Origin: Saccharopolyspora rectivirgula DSM 43747
GTDB taxonomy: Bacteria > Actinomycetota > Actinomycetes > Mycobacteriales > Pseudonocardiaceae
Length of the DNA stretch: 32,224 nucleotides
Direction of reading: 5' to 3'
NCBI RefSeq assembly: GCF_000497205.1
Contig: NZ_AYJW01000045.1
Location: 1 to 32,224 of the forward strand
A program made the translations under genes and the position numbers. Each line of letters opens with the position of its first letter. Position 1 is the first letter of the stretch. Shown here one piece after another: positions 22,335-29,806 of this stretch. A model generated the notes under the pieces. That model worked only from the letters and a program-made list of their open reading frames with translations, did not search any database and was not told where the DNA came from.

Positions 22335-23582
22335 GTGAAAGACATCTTTGCTGCACTGGAATCCGAGGTTCGCAGTTACTGCAGAACCTGGCCCACGGTG
22401 TTCGACCGGGCCAGCGGAAGCTATCTCTACAGCGAGGACGGCACCCCGTATCTTGATTTTTTCGCGGGGGCAGGAGCGCTCAATTATGGGCACAACAACC
22501 CGCTGCTGAAACGAAAACTCCTGGAGTACCTCGAGCGTGACGGGGTGACCCACGGCCTGGACCAGGCGACCGTGGCGAAGCGGGAGTTCTTGAACGCCTT
22601 CAACGAGAAGGTCCTGAAACCGCGGGGGCTCAACTACAAGGTCCAGTTCCCCGGGCCGACCGGGACCAACTCGGTGGAGGCAGCGCTCAAGCTCGCCCGC
22701 AAGATCACCGGACGCGAGTCGATCATCAGCTTCACCAACGCCTTCCACGGCATGACGCTGGGCTCGCTGTCGGTCACCGGGAACTCCATGAAGCGCGGCG
22801 GCGCGGGCATCCCGCTGGTGCACGCCACGCCGATGCCGTACGACAACTACTTCGACGGCCAGTACCCGGACTTCCTGTACTTCGAGCGGCTGCTGGAGGA
22901 CAGCGGCAGCGGTCTCAACGAGCCGGCGGCGGTCATCGTGGAGACCCTCCAGGGCGAGGGCGGCATCAACTCCTCCCGCCCGGAGTGGCTGCGCGGTCTG
23001 GCCGAGCTCTGCCAGCGCCACAACATGCTGCTGATCGTCGACGACGTGCAGATGGGCTGCGGGCGCACCGGTCCCTTCTTCTCCTTCGAGGACGCGGGCA
23101 TCCAGCCGGACATCGTCTGCTTGTCCAAGTCGATCGGCGGCTACGGGCTCCCCATGGCGCTGACGCTGATCAAGCCGGAGCTCGACGTGTGGGAGCCGGG
23201 GGAGCACAACGGGACCTTCCGCGGCAACAACCCCGCGTTCGTCACCGCCACCGAGGCGATCAACCAGTACTGGAGCGACGACAAGCTGGAGAAGTCCACG
23301 CGCGCCAAGGGCGAGCGGATCGGCCAGGTGCTGCAGGAACTGGTGGACACCTACGGTGGCGCGATCGCCAAGGGCCGCGGTCTGGCCCGCGGCATCGGGT
23401 TCGACGACACCACCGTGGCCGGCAAGGTCTCCAAGGCGGCTTTCGACCGCAAGCTGATCGTGGAGACCTCCGGTCCGGACAGCGAGGTCGTCAAGATCAT
23501 GCCGCCGTTGACGATCTCCGACGAGGACCTGGAGAAAGGTCTGGACATCTTCCGTGACTCGGTGCGTTCAGTGCTCGCGTGA
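22335..23582 (+). CDS. ectB: diaminobutyrate-2-oxoglutarate transaminase (ectoine synthesis step 1)
   Basis: 415 residues from GTG at 22335, chosen because homologues begin with IF(x)[11 protein letters not shown] and GGAGG lies just upstream (short 3-nt gap). It is a class III PLP aminotransferase: [43 protein letters not shown] (D236/D237) and the Schiff-base lysine K265 in [14 protein letters not shown], followed by [11 protein letters not shown]. It converts aspartate-beta-semialdehyde and glutamate to diaminobutyrate. The gap after ectA can form a CCCGGAC/GTCCGGG hairpin (22289-22295/22314-22320) just before the ribosome-binding site. No dedicated aspartokinase gene accompanies the cluster. 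Confidence 0.96.
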   Translation: MKDIFAALESEVRSYCRTWPTVFDRASGSYLYSEDGTPYLDFFAGAGALNYGHNNPLLKRKLLEYLERDGVTHGLDQATVAKREFLNAFNEKVLKPRGLNYKVQFPGPTGTNSVEAALKLARKITGRESIISFTNAFHGMTLGSLSVTGNSMKRGGAGIPLVHATPMPYDNYFDGQYPDFLYFERLLEDSGSGLNEPAAVIVETLQGEGGINSSRPEWLRGLAELCQRHNMLLIVDDVQMGCGRTGPFFSFEDAGIQPDIVCLSKSIGGYGLPMALTLIKPELDVWEPGEHNGTFRGNNPAFVTATEAINQYWSDDKLEKSTRAKGERIGQVLQELVDTYGGAIAKGRGLARGIGFDDTTVAGKVSKAAFDRKLIVETSGPDSEVVKIMPPLTISDEDLEKGLDIFRDSVRSVLA

Positions 23583-23644
23583 GCTGACCCGAACAGCACC
23601 CGACCACGGTTGGACCCCCTACCCCCCGGAAGAGGAGGAACACA

Positions 23645-24055
23645 GTGATCGTCCGCCACCTCTCGGACATCGAGGACACCGACGCCGACATCAAAACCCC
23701 GAACTGGCGCAGCAAGCGCATCGTGCTCGCCAAGGAGAAGGTCGGTTTCTCGGTGCACGAGACCACGCTCTACGCGGGTACGGTGAACGACTTCTGGTAC
23801 GCCAACCACATCGAGGCGGTGTTCATCGTCGAGGGTGAGGGCGAGATCCTCGACAAGGCGACCGGTGAGGTGCACCAGCTGAAGCCGGGTTCGCTGTACC
23901 TGCTGAACAACCACGACAAGCACCAGGTCCGCCCGAAGACCGACATGCGGACCGTGTGCGTCTTCAACCCTCCGGTGACCGGCCGCGAGGTCCACGACGA
24001 GAACGGCGTGTACCCGCTGGTCGTCGAGGACGACGACGAAGCCGTCGCCAGCTGA
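23645..24055 (+). CDS. ectC: L-ectoine synthase
   Basis: 136 residues, GTG at 23645 with AGGAGGA upstream. It is a single cupin domain that cyclises N-gamma-acetyl-diaminobutyrate to ectoine. The residues described as metal- or substrate-binding in characterised EctC proteins are present at matching positions: W21, R25, T40, Y52, H55, E57, Y85, H93, F107, G113, E115 and H117. It lies 62 bp after ectB and is followed by a strong hairpin (24064-24115), so a main transcript probably ends here. Confidence 0.96.
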   Translation: MIVRHLSDIEDTDADIKTPNWRSKRIVLAKEKVGFSVHETTLYAGTVNDFWYANHIEAVFIVEGEGEILDKATGEVHQLKPGSLYLLNNHDKHQVRPKTDMRTVCVFNPPVTGREVHDENGVYPLVVEDDDEAVAS

Positions 24056-24063
24056 CACGGACT

Positions 24064-24115
24064 CAGACCGCCGGGTTCCGCCCGCATCGGGGACGCGGAC
24101 GTTCCCGGCGGTCTG
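24064..24115 (+). terminator. 12-bp stem hairpin after ectC
   Basis: CAGACCGCCGGG (24064-24075) and CCCGGCGGTCTG (24104-24115) are perfect complements separated by 28 nt. It starts 9 bp after the ectC stop. There is no U-tract; it may terminate or attenuate transcription between ectC and ectD. Confidence 0.6.
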
Positions 24116-24195
24116 TGCTGCCGCCTGCTACCGGGCCCGCGGATCAGCGACCCTCCAGCGCGGCAGTGCCGGATGTCCGAAAACCCTGAAATTTT

Positions 24196-24287
24196 TTGGA
24201 CATCCAAGCCTGTTCGTCGCTTGTTATGGGTAGCCGAGTAAGGGCTACACCACAACGCGCGCGACTGGTCGTCCCTGTTCATCAGGG
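24196..24287 (+). promoter_or_regulatory. ectD upstream region with three inverted repeats
   Basis: Within this AT-richer stretch are TTGGA-CA-TCCAA (24196-24207), GTAGCC/GGCTAC (24230-24235/24243-24248, 7-nt loop) and CCCTG/CAGGG (24273-24277/24283-24287, 5-nt loop). The first resembles an operator; the other two would be hairpins in an ectD leader RNA. Together with the hairpin after ectC they suggest separate control of ectD. No confident -35/-10 pair was found. Confidence 0.4.
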
Positions 24288-24373
24288 AATTGCCCACCAA
24301 ACGAGTAACCGAGAATTGGCGGCTGGGGTTCGCTCCGGCCGCTCCGGCGGGAATCGCGAAGGAGGCGCAACTC

Positions 24374-25276
24374 ATGACCGTCGCAGATGTGAGCACCCAG
24401 GACCGCTACCCGACCCGGGTGAGCGACAAGTCCGCTTTCATCGAACGCACCGACCCGACCGTGTGGCCGGGCGTTGATGCGGGGCCTGCCACTGCCGAAG
24501 AACTGGCAGAGCACGATGCGAAGGGCTTCCACATCGTCGAAGGTCTGCTGTCCCCGGCTGAAGTGCAGACCTACTGGCAGGAGCTGGAGCGCCTCAGCAG
24601 CGACCCGAAGGTTCGCGCTGACGAGCGGACGATCGTCGAGAAGAAGTCCAACGAGGTCCGGTCCATCTTCGAGGTGCACAAGATCAGCGATCTGATCGCT
24701 GAACTGGCGCGCGATCCGCGAGTCCTGGACCGCGCCCGGCAGATCCTCGGGTCCGATGTCTACGTGCACCAGAGCCGGATCAACTACATGCCCGGCTACC
24801 GCGGCACCGGCTTCTACTGGCACTCCGACTTCGAGACCTGGCACGCCGAGGACGGCATGCCCGCCATGCGGGCGGTGAGCATCTCCATCGCGCTCACCGA
24901 CAACTACCCGTACAACGGCGGCCTGATGATCATGCCGGGCTCGCACCGCACCTTCGTGTCCTGCGTGGGCGAGACGCCGGACGACCACTACCGCTCTTCG
25001 CTGCAGGAGCAGGAAATCGGTGTTCCGAGCGAGGACGACATCACCAAGCTCGCCTACGAGCACGGCATCGAGCAGTTCACCGGACCGGCCGGCTCGGCGC
25101 TGTGGTTCGACTCGAACTGCATGCACGGCTCCGGCAACAACATCACGCCGTTCCCGCGCTCGAACATCTTCATCGTGTTCAACAGCGTGGAGAACAAGCT
25201 GGTGAAGCCGTTCGCGGCCAAGAAGCCGCGGCCGGACTACATCGCCAGCCGGGACTTCACCCCGTTGAGCCGCTGA
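24374..25276 (+). CDS. ectD: ectoine 5-hydroxylase
   Basis: 300 residues, ATG at 24374 with GAAGGAGG upstream. It is a non-heme Fe(II), 2-oxoglutarate-dependent dioxygenase converting ectoine to 5-hydroxyectoine. The EctD signature around YWHSDFETWHAEDG contains iron ligands H150 and D152; the third ligand is H251 (SNCMHGSGNN), and R262 fits the 2-oxoglutarate-binding arginine. The length is normal. It is separated from ectC by 318 bp containing a hairpin and its own structured upstream region, and is followed by a clear intrinsic terminator. Confidence 0.96.
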   Translation: MTVADVSTQDRYPTRVSDKSAFIERTDPTVWPGVDAGPATAEELAEHDAKGFHIVEGLLSPAEVQTYWQELERLSSDPKVRADERTIVEKKSNEVRSIFEVHKISDLIAELARDPRVLDRARQILGSDVYVHQSRINYMPGYRGTGFYWHSDFETWHAEDGMPAMRAVSISIALTDNYPYNGGLMIMPGSHRTFVSCVGETPDDHYRSSLQEQEIGVPSEDDITKLAYEHGIEQFTGPAGSALWFDSNCMHGSGNNITPFPRSNIFIVFNSVENKLVKPFAAKKPRPDYIASRDFTPLSR

Positions 25277-25306
25277 TTCCCGCGTCCGGGGACGATCTCA
25301 CCACCG

Positions 25307-25339
25307 CGGGGGTGCCGCCGTTGGCGGCGCCCCCGTTTT
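25307..25339 (+). terminator. intrinsic terminator of ectD
   Basis: A 13-bp stem (25307-25319 with 25323-25335, one G-T pair) closes a 3-nt GTT loop and is followed by TTTTC. This is the only hairpin in the window with a proper T-tract. It also lies just beyond the stop of the convergent ADP-ribosylglycohydrolase-like gene. Confidence 0.88.
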
Positions 25340-25344
25340 CCCGT

Positions 25345-26379
25345 TCAGGAAAGCCCCAGGTAGCGCCGTTCGTTGAAGGGTTCTCTGACGCAGGACGCGC
25401 CCAGGTCGTGCCCGATGCGCTCGATGACGTCGGCCAGTTCCAGCCGGGCCAGCCAGGAGCGCGGCAGGACCGACGTGCCGTGCCGGGCGCCGAGCAGGCT
25501 GCCGGTGATCGCGGCCGTGGTGTCGCTGTGCCCGGAGTGGTTCGCGGCCAGCCGCACGGCTTCGCAGAACTGCTCCGGTTTGGGCAGGGCCAGCGCGCAG
25601 TACACGCCGATGGCCAGTGCTTCCGGGCCCACCCAGCCCTGGCCGAGCCGTTCGATGTGGCTGATGCTCACTCCCAGTCGGGCCAGGGTCGCGGCTTCGG
25701 CCAGTGCGGTCGCCGTTTCGGCGTCGTTGCGCAGCACCCGGCCGGCGGCCTGGTCGACCGCGGCCGGCAGCCGGCGGTGCTGCACTGCCAGCAGGTGCAC
25801 CAGCAGCGCCATCGCGCCGGCCGAGGCCCAACCGCCCACTCCGCCGTGGGTGAGCGCGGCGAACTGGCAGCCCAGTTGGTAGGCCATCTCGGCGGTGGGG
25901 GCGAACCCCGCCGGGGCGGTGCGGTCCACCCCGCCGCAGCCCTTGGAGCTGTTGCGGGGGCGTTCCGGGGTGCCCAGTTCCGGTTCCTGCAGCGCGCGCA
26001 GGCTGGTTAGGCCTGGTGAGCGGTTGGCGTACAGCTCGGGTTCGGCCAGCAGACCGGTCGCGCCGGGCTGCGGTTTCTCCTCCTGCTGGGTGACCAGCCA
26101 GCGCCGGTAGGCGGCGGCGACGGCGTCCACCGGGCGCCACGGTCCGCCGTTGTTGCCGGTGGTCCAGGCGTGCAGGTAGCCCTCGCCGGTGAACAGCGAC
26201 ATCTGGGTGGAGTCGCCGAGCAGCGCCTGCGGTGGGGGTTCGGTGATGCCTTCTTCGCCGTACTCGGCGCGGATGTCCGCCAGCTGCGCGAACTCCACCG
26301 GGGAGCCGAGCGCGTCGCCGAGCGCCCCGCCGAGGAGGCAGGCCACCGCACGATCGACCACTGTGGAGGGTGTGGGCAC
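25345..26379 (-). CDS. ADP-ribosylglycohydrolase (DraG/ARH) family protein with altered metal ligands
   Basis: 344 residues from GTG at 26379, with AGGAG about 10 nt upstream and the family's opening helix (ACLLGGALGDALGSPVEF) soon after. Family enzymes remove ADP-ribose from proteins or small molecules using two Mg2+ ions held by a T-D-D motif and a late D-x-D-T motif. Here the first motif reads G55-D56-S57-T58-Q and the second reads S-G-H284-S-D286-T287, so one aspartate of each pair is replaced (Ser and His). The rest (SKGCGGV, GHDLGAS) is family-like. It may be inactive, use a different metal arrangement, or act on another substrate. It is monocistronic and convergent with ectD. Confidence 0.85.
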   Translation of the reverse strand: MPTPSTVVDRAVACLLGGALGDALGSPVEFAQLADIRAEYGEEGITEPPPQALLGDSTQMSLFTGEGYLHAWTTGNNGGPWRPVDAVAAAYRRWLVTQQEEKPQPGATGLLAEPELYANRSPGLTSLRALQEPELGTPERPRNSSKGCGGVDRTAPAGFAPTAEMAYQLGCQFAALTHGGVGGWASAGAMALLVHLLAVQHRRLPAAVDQAAGRVLRNDAETATALAEAATLARLGVSISHIERLGQGWVGPEALAIGVYCALALPKPEQFCEAVRLAANHSGHSDTTAAITGSLLGARHGTSVLPRSWLARLELADVIERIGHDLGASCVREPFNERRYLGLS

Positions 26380-26691
26380 GTGTCCGGCTCTCCTTCCACA
26401 GCGGTCTCGGCGGGTGATCGATTCGATCTCGACTTTACTTGCCGTATTTAGCGGGTGGCAGCCGCTCCTGGCAACACCCCGAACGTGAGATTCTCCCGCT
26501 GAACGGAAACCGGTGGCCCGGTGCCGGGCAGCTTGGCTCGTCACTCCGTTGGGGTGAATCACAACAGGGAGTGATCAAGCTCCCCGGCGATGGCTAGTTA
26601 CTGTGAGTTGACCAAGCTGGCACCGGACCCGGCGAGCGGAGCTTGCGGAACTGTTGGACAGCGACCAGGACACGGGAGAAATCGGACGAGG
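26380..26691. other. divergent intergenic region between ARH-like gene and SARP gene
   Basis: 312 bp without a gene. It is AT-richer near 26,425-26,450 and contains TTTAGCG at 26447-26453. This is identical to the heptamer repeated after the SARP gene at 29551-29579, and it sits in a similar context (CGTATTTAGCGGG here, CGTATAGCGGG there). An upstream in-frame ATG at 26590 exists for the SARP gene but has no ribosome-binding site or conserved sequence behind it. Confidence 0.5.
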
Positions 26692-29526
26692 ATGAAGGTG
26701 CCGCAGGACAGCTCAGCTGCGGTGCCGGGCAGCGGCGTTGAGTTCCGGCTGCTCGGTCCGCTGGAGATGCTCGTCGACGGCGTGCCGCAGAAGCTGGGCA
26801 GCGTCCGGGTGCGGGAAGTCCTCGCCTTCCTGCTGCTGGAACCCAACCAAGTGGTGTCGGTGGACCGGTTCATCGACACCCTCTGGGAAGACCGGCCACC
26901 GGCGTCCGCGCGCACCATCATCCAGGGCTACATCTCCCGGTTGCGCAAGCTGTTCGCCTCCAGCGGGGCCGTCGCGCAGGCGAAGATCGTCACCCGCGAA
27001 CCGGGGTACCTGTTGCAGGTGGACAGCGACCTCATCGACCTGCACCGGGCGCGCAACCTGATCGGCCAAGCGCACAACCTGGAACCGGCGGAACGCGCCC
27101 ACAAGCTCCGGGAAGCGCTGAGCCTGTGGCGCGGACCGGTGCTGTCCGATCTGGCCAGCAGCCCGCTGCGCCGCATGGCCGGCCCCGGCCTCGAAGAACT
27201 GCGCTTGTTGGCCCTGGAAGAGCGCATCGAGGTGGACCTGGAGCTCGGCAAGCACCGCCAGCTGGTCCTGGAGCTGCCCGCCCTGGTGGAGAAGTACCCG
27301 TTGCGGGAACGGCTCACCGGCCAGCTCATGCTGGCCAACTACCGCGCCGGGCACCGGGCCGAAGCCCAAGCGCGCTACCACGCCATCCGCCGCCGGCTCT
27401 CCAACGAGCTGGGCATCGACCCCGGCCCGGAACTGCGGGAGCTGTACGAGCAGCTGCTGCGGGACGACGACGCGCTGCTGAACAACCAGCAGCGCAACGA
27501 GCACCCGCTGCGGCAACCGGTGCCGGCCGAACTCCCGCCCGCCCCAGCCGGATTCGTCGGTCGCGAGCGGGAAATGGCCGAATTGGACAGAACGCTCAAC
27601 CGGCGAGGTCCGGCGAACCCCGTCGTGGTGATCACCGGCACGGCCGGTATCGGCAAGAGCGCCCTCGCGCTCACCTGGGCGCACCGGGTCGCACGGGACT
27701 TCCCCGACGGTCAGTTGTACGCCTCGCTGCGGGGTTTCGACTCCGAACACGACCCGCTGTCCCCCGGGGAGGCCCTCACCAGCCTGCTCAAAGGGCTCGG
27801 CGTGGCGCCGGACGCGATCCCCGTCGGCCTGGACGACCGGGCCGCGCTGTACCGGTCCCTGCTGGCCCGCCGCCGGGTGCTGGTGCTGCTCGACAACGCC
27901 CGCGACTCCGAGCAGGTCTACCCGCTGCTGCCGGGGAACTCGGAATCCGTGGTGCTGGTGACCAGCCGGCGCCGGTTGGACGGCCTGGCGGTGCGCAGCG
28001 GTGCTCGGATGCTGCCGTTGGAAACGCTGCCCACCGACACCGCCATCGAACTGCTCGACCAGGCCGGGTCCCCCGGCAAACCGGCCTCCGAACCGGACGC
28101 CGCCGCCCAACTCGCCGACCTCTGCGGAGGACTGCCGCTGGCGCTGCGCATCGCGGCCGCCCGCCTGGCGGCGAACCCGGCTCGACGAGTGTCCGACCTG
28201 GTCAACGAGCTCACCGACGAGCGGAACCGGCTGCAAGCGCTGGACATCGCGGACGCCGACACCAGCGTCCGCCGCGCGTTCGACATCTCCTACCGGAGCT
28301 TGCCGGCCCCGCAGGCGGAGACCTTCCGGCTGCTCGGCCTGGTGCCCGGCCACACCTTCACGCCCCACGCGGTGGCCGCGCTGTGCGGCACCACCCCGTC
28401 CGACGCCCACCACCGGTTGCGGGCGCTCGCCCTGGCGCACCTGGTCACCGAGCCGGAACCGGGCCGGTTCAGCATGCACGACCTGCTGCGGGTGTACGCC
28501 CGGGACCTGCGCACCGGAGTGCCGCCGGCCCAGCGGGACGCCGACCGGGAAGCGCTGCGCCGCCTGCTGAAGTTCTACCTGGCGGTGGCGGACCGGGCGC
28601 GCCGCTTCCTCCGGCCGGCCCGCGACGAGTTGACCTTCGAACCCGAATCGCCCTGCCCGGAGATCACCAGCCGCGCCCAGGCGCTGGAGTGGTTCGACGC
28701 GGAGTGGCCGAACCTGGTCGCCGCGGTCCGCGCCGCCAGCAGCAACGGCATGCACAAGCTGGCTTGGACGCTGGTGCGGATGCAGTTCAACTACCTGATG
28801 GTGCGCTGCCCGTGGGAGGACTGGATCCAGATCTACCGGGACGGGCTGGACTCGGCCAGGAAGATGGACGACCCCTCCGGAAAAGTGCTGATGCTGGCCG
28901 GTCTCGGCGTCGCCTACGCCCGCTCGGGGCAGATCGACGCCGCCTACCAGCACTACGCCGAGTCGTACCAGGCCGCACTGGTCAGCGGCGAACCCACCTG
29001 GCTGGCGATGACGCAGGTCAACATGGGCAGTGCGCTGATCCGCCTGGGCCGGTACCGGGAGGCCAAGGAGCACTGCCAGAACGCCTTGCGGGTGGCTCGC
29101 ACGCTCGGTGACCGCTACTTCGAAGCGGGTGCTTTGAACAATCTGGCCCAAGTCGAGCAGTTCTATGGTGAGCTGGAGGCGGCCCTGGGGCACCTGCGGG
29201 ACGCGGAGGCCAAGTACCGGGAGGCCGACGACCTGGAAACGCTCGCGATGGTGCTGAACAACTGCGGCGAAGTGTGCGTCGAGCTGGGCCGGTTGGCCGA
29301 AGGGGAGCAGTACCACCAGGAAGCGCTGGACGTGGCGATGCGCTGCGGTTCGGCCATGCGGTTGGCCGCTGCCCACTTGGGATTGGGGGATGCGGCCTAC
29401 CGGCGTGGCGACCACGAAGTCGCCCGGACCCGCTGGGAAACTGCGCTGGTCACCTTCGAAACCAGCGGCTCGCCCCGCGTCGCCGAGGCGCGGAAGCGGT
29501 TGGCGGAACTGGATCCCCGCGATTGA
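26692..29526 (+). CDS. AfsR-like SARP regulator (winged helix-BTAD-NB-ARC-TPR)
   Basis: 944 residues from ATG at 26692, after GGACGAGG. Residues ~16-100 form an OmpR-type winged helix (FRLLGPLEMLVDG, VREVLAFLLLEPNQVVS, SRLRKLF). Residues ~105-255 form the bacterial transcriptional activation domain (LWRGPVLSDLA, YRAGHRAEAQARYHAIRRRL, LGIDPGPELRELYEQLL). Residues ~285-560 form an NB-ARC ATPase with Walker A GTAGIGKSALAL (~316), Walker B VLVLLDNA (~396) and GGLPLAL (~479). The last ~250 residues carry several TPR-like helical repeats. This is the large AfsR-type SARP layout, which activates genes through heptamer direct repeats and is modulated by nucleotide binding. No biosynthetic gene cluster adjoins it, so targets are probably elsewhere or in the following gap. 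Confidence 0.93.
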   Translation: MKVPQDSSAAVPGSGVEFRLLGPLEMLVDGVPQKLGSVRVREVLAFLLLEPNQVVSVDRFIDTLWEDRPPASARTIIQGYISRLRKLFASSGAVAQAKIVTREPGYLLQVDSDLIDLHRARNLIGQAHNLEPAERAHKLREALSLWRGPVLSDLASSPLRRMAGPGLEELRLLALEERIEVDLELGKHRQLVLELPALVEKYPLRERLTGQLMLANYRAGHRAEAQARYHAIRRRLSNELGIDPGPELRELYEQLLRDDDALLNNQQRNEHPLRQPVPAELPPAPAGFVGREREMAELDRTLNRRGPANPVVVITGTAGIGKSALALTWAHRVARDFPDGQLYASLRGFDSEHDPLSPGEALTSLLKGLGVAPDAIPVGLDDRAALYRSLLARRRVLVLLDNARDSEQVYPLLPGNSESVVLVTSRRRLDGLAVRSGARMLPLETLPTDTAIELLDQAGSPGKPASEPDAAAQLADLCGGLPLALRIAAARLAANPARRVSDLVNELTDERNRLQALDIADADTSVRRAFDISYRSLPAPQAETFRLLGLVPGHTFTPHAVAALCGTTPSDAHHRLRALALAHLVTEPEPGRFSMHDLLRVYARDLRTGVPPAQRDADREALRRLLKFYLAVADRARRFLRPARDELTFEPESPCPEITSRAQALEWFDAEWPNLVAAVRAASSNGMHKLAWTLVRMQFNYLMVRCPWEDWIQIYRDGLDSARKMDDPSGKVLMLAGLGVAYARSGQIDAAYQHYAESYQAALVSGEPTWLAMTQVNMGSALIRLGRYREAKEHCQNALRVARTLGDRYFEAGALNNLAQVEQFYGELEAALGHLRDAEAKYREADDLETLAMVLNNCGEVCVELGRLAEGEQYHQEALDVAMRCGSAMRLAAAHLGLGDAAYRRGDHEVARTRWETALVTFETSGSPRVAEARKRLAELDPRD

Positions 29527-29550
29527 GGGGCAAAATCCCAGGTCGAGGCG

Positions 29551-29593
29551 TTTAGCGAGTGTTTAGCGGTCGTATAGCGGGAGCTGCGAGATT
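29551..29593 (+). promoter_or_regulatory. SARP-like heptamer direct repeats with putative -10
   Basis: TTTAGCG (29551-29557), TTTAGCG (29562-29568) and TATAGCG (29573-29579) are spaced exactly 11 bp apart. Eight base pairs after the last repeat lies GAGATT (29588-29593), a weak -10. Heptamer repeats at 11-bp spacing with 8 bp to the -10 are the known architecture of SARP targets. The repeats start 24 bp after the stop of the SARP gene itself. Recognition by that protein is inference. Confidence 0.5.
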
Positions 29594-29600
29594 TCGTGGT

Positions 29601-29738
29601 GCGCAAGCCGCCGTGCACGCTTGCGCAGGACGGCGCTGGGGGAACCAACCGGGGGGTCGCCGTCACCGGGGGGTCGGCCGGTGCCCGCGCACCGGCCGCG
29701 AAAAAAAGGGGGCGTGGAGTTCGGGAGAACTTCCCGAA
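29601..29738 (+). other. three perfect hairpins in the SARP-hydrolase convergent gap; possible small RNA or peptide gene
   Basis: Hairpins: GCGCAAGC/GCTTGCGC (29601-29608/29619-29626, 10-nt loop); GGCCGGTGC/GCACCGGCC (29676-29684/29689-29697, 4-nt loop); TTCGGGA/TCCCGAA (29720-29726/29732-29738). They follow directly on the SARP-like repeats and their putative -10, where transcription would begin near 29600. The 11-mer CCGGGGGGTCG occurs twice (29649-29659, 29666-29676). An alternative is a 52-codon frame at 29596-29754 (GTG start, ending in NFPNGIWG), but it lacks a well-placed ribosome-binding site and has only moderate third-position G/C. The stretch may also be just terminators. Confidence 0.3.
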
Positions 29739-29806
29739 TGGAATTTGGGGGTGAGTGCGGGCCTTCGGCGCTGCGACGGGGATCCGGCCGGAGGCCCGCA
29801 CTTCGT

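Noticed and set aside
26590-26691. Upstream ATG (26590) as the start of the SARP gene
   Set aside because: The extra 34 residues lack family similarity and no ribosome-binding site precedes them; the ATG at 26692 is followed by the winged helix at the usual distance.
29676-29707. Hairpin followed by A7 as an intrinsic terminator
   Set aside because: On the plus strand the tract is A, not T; on the minus strand the T-run precedes the stem. It is reported only as a hairpin.
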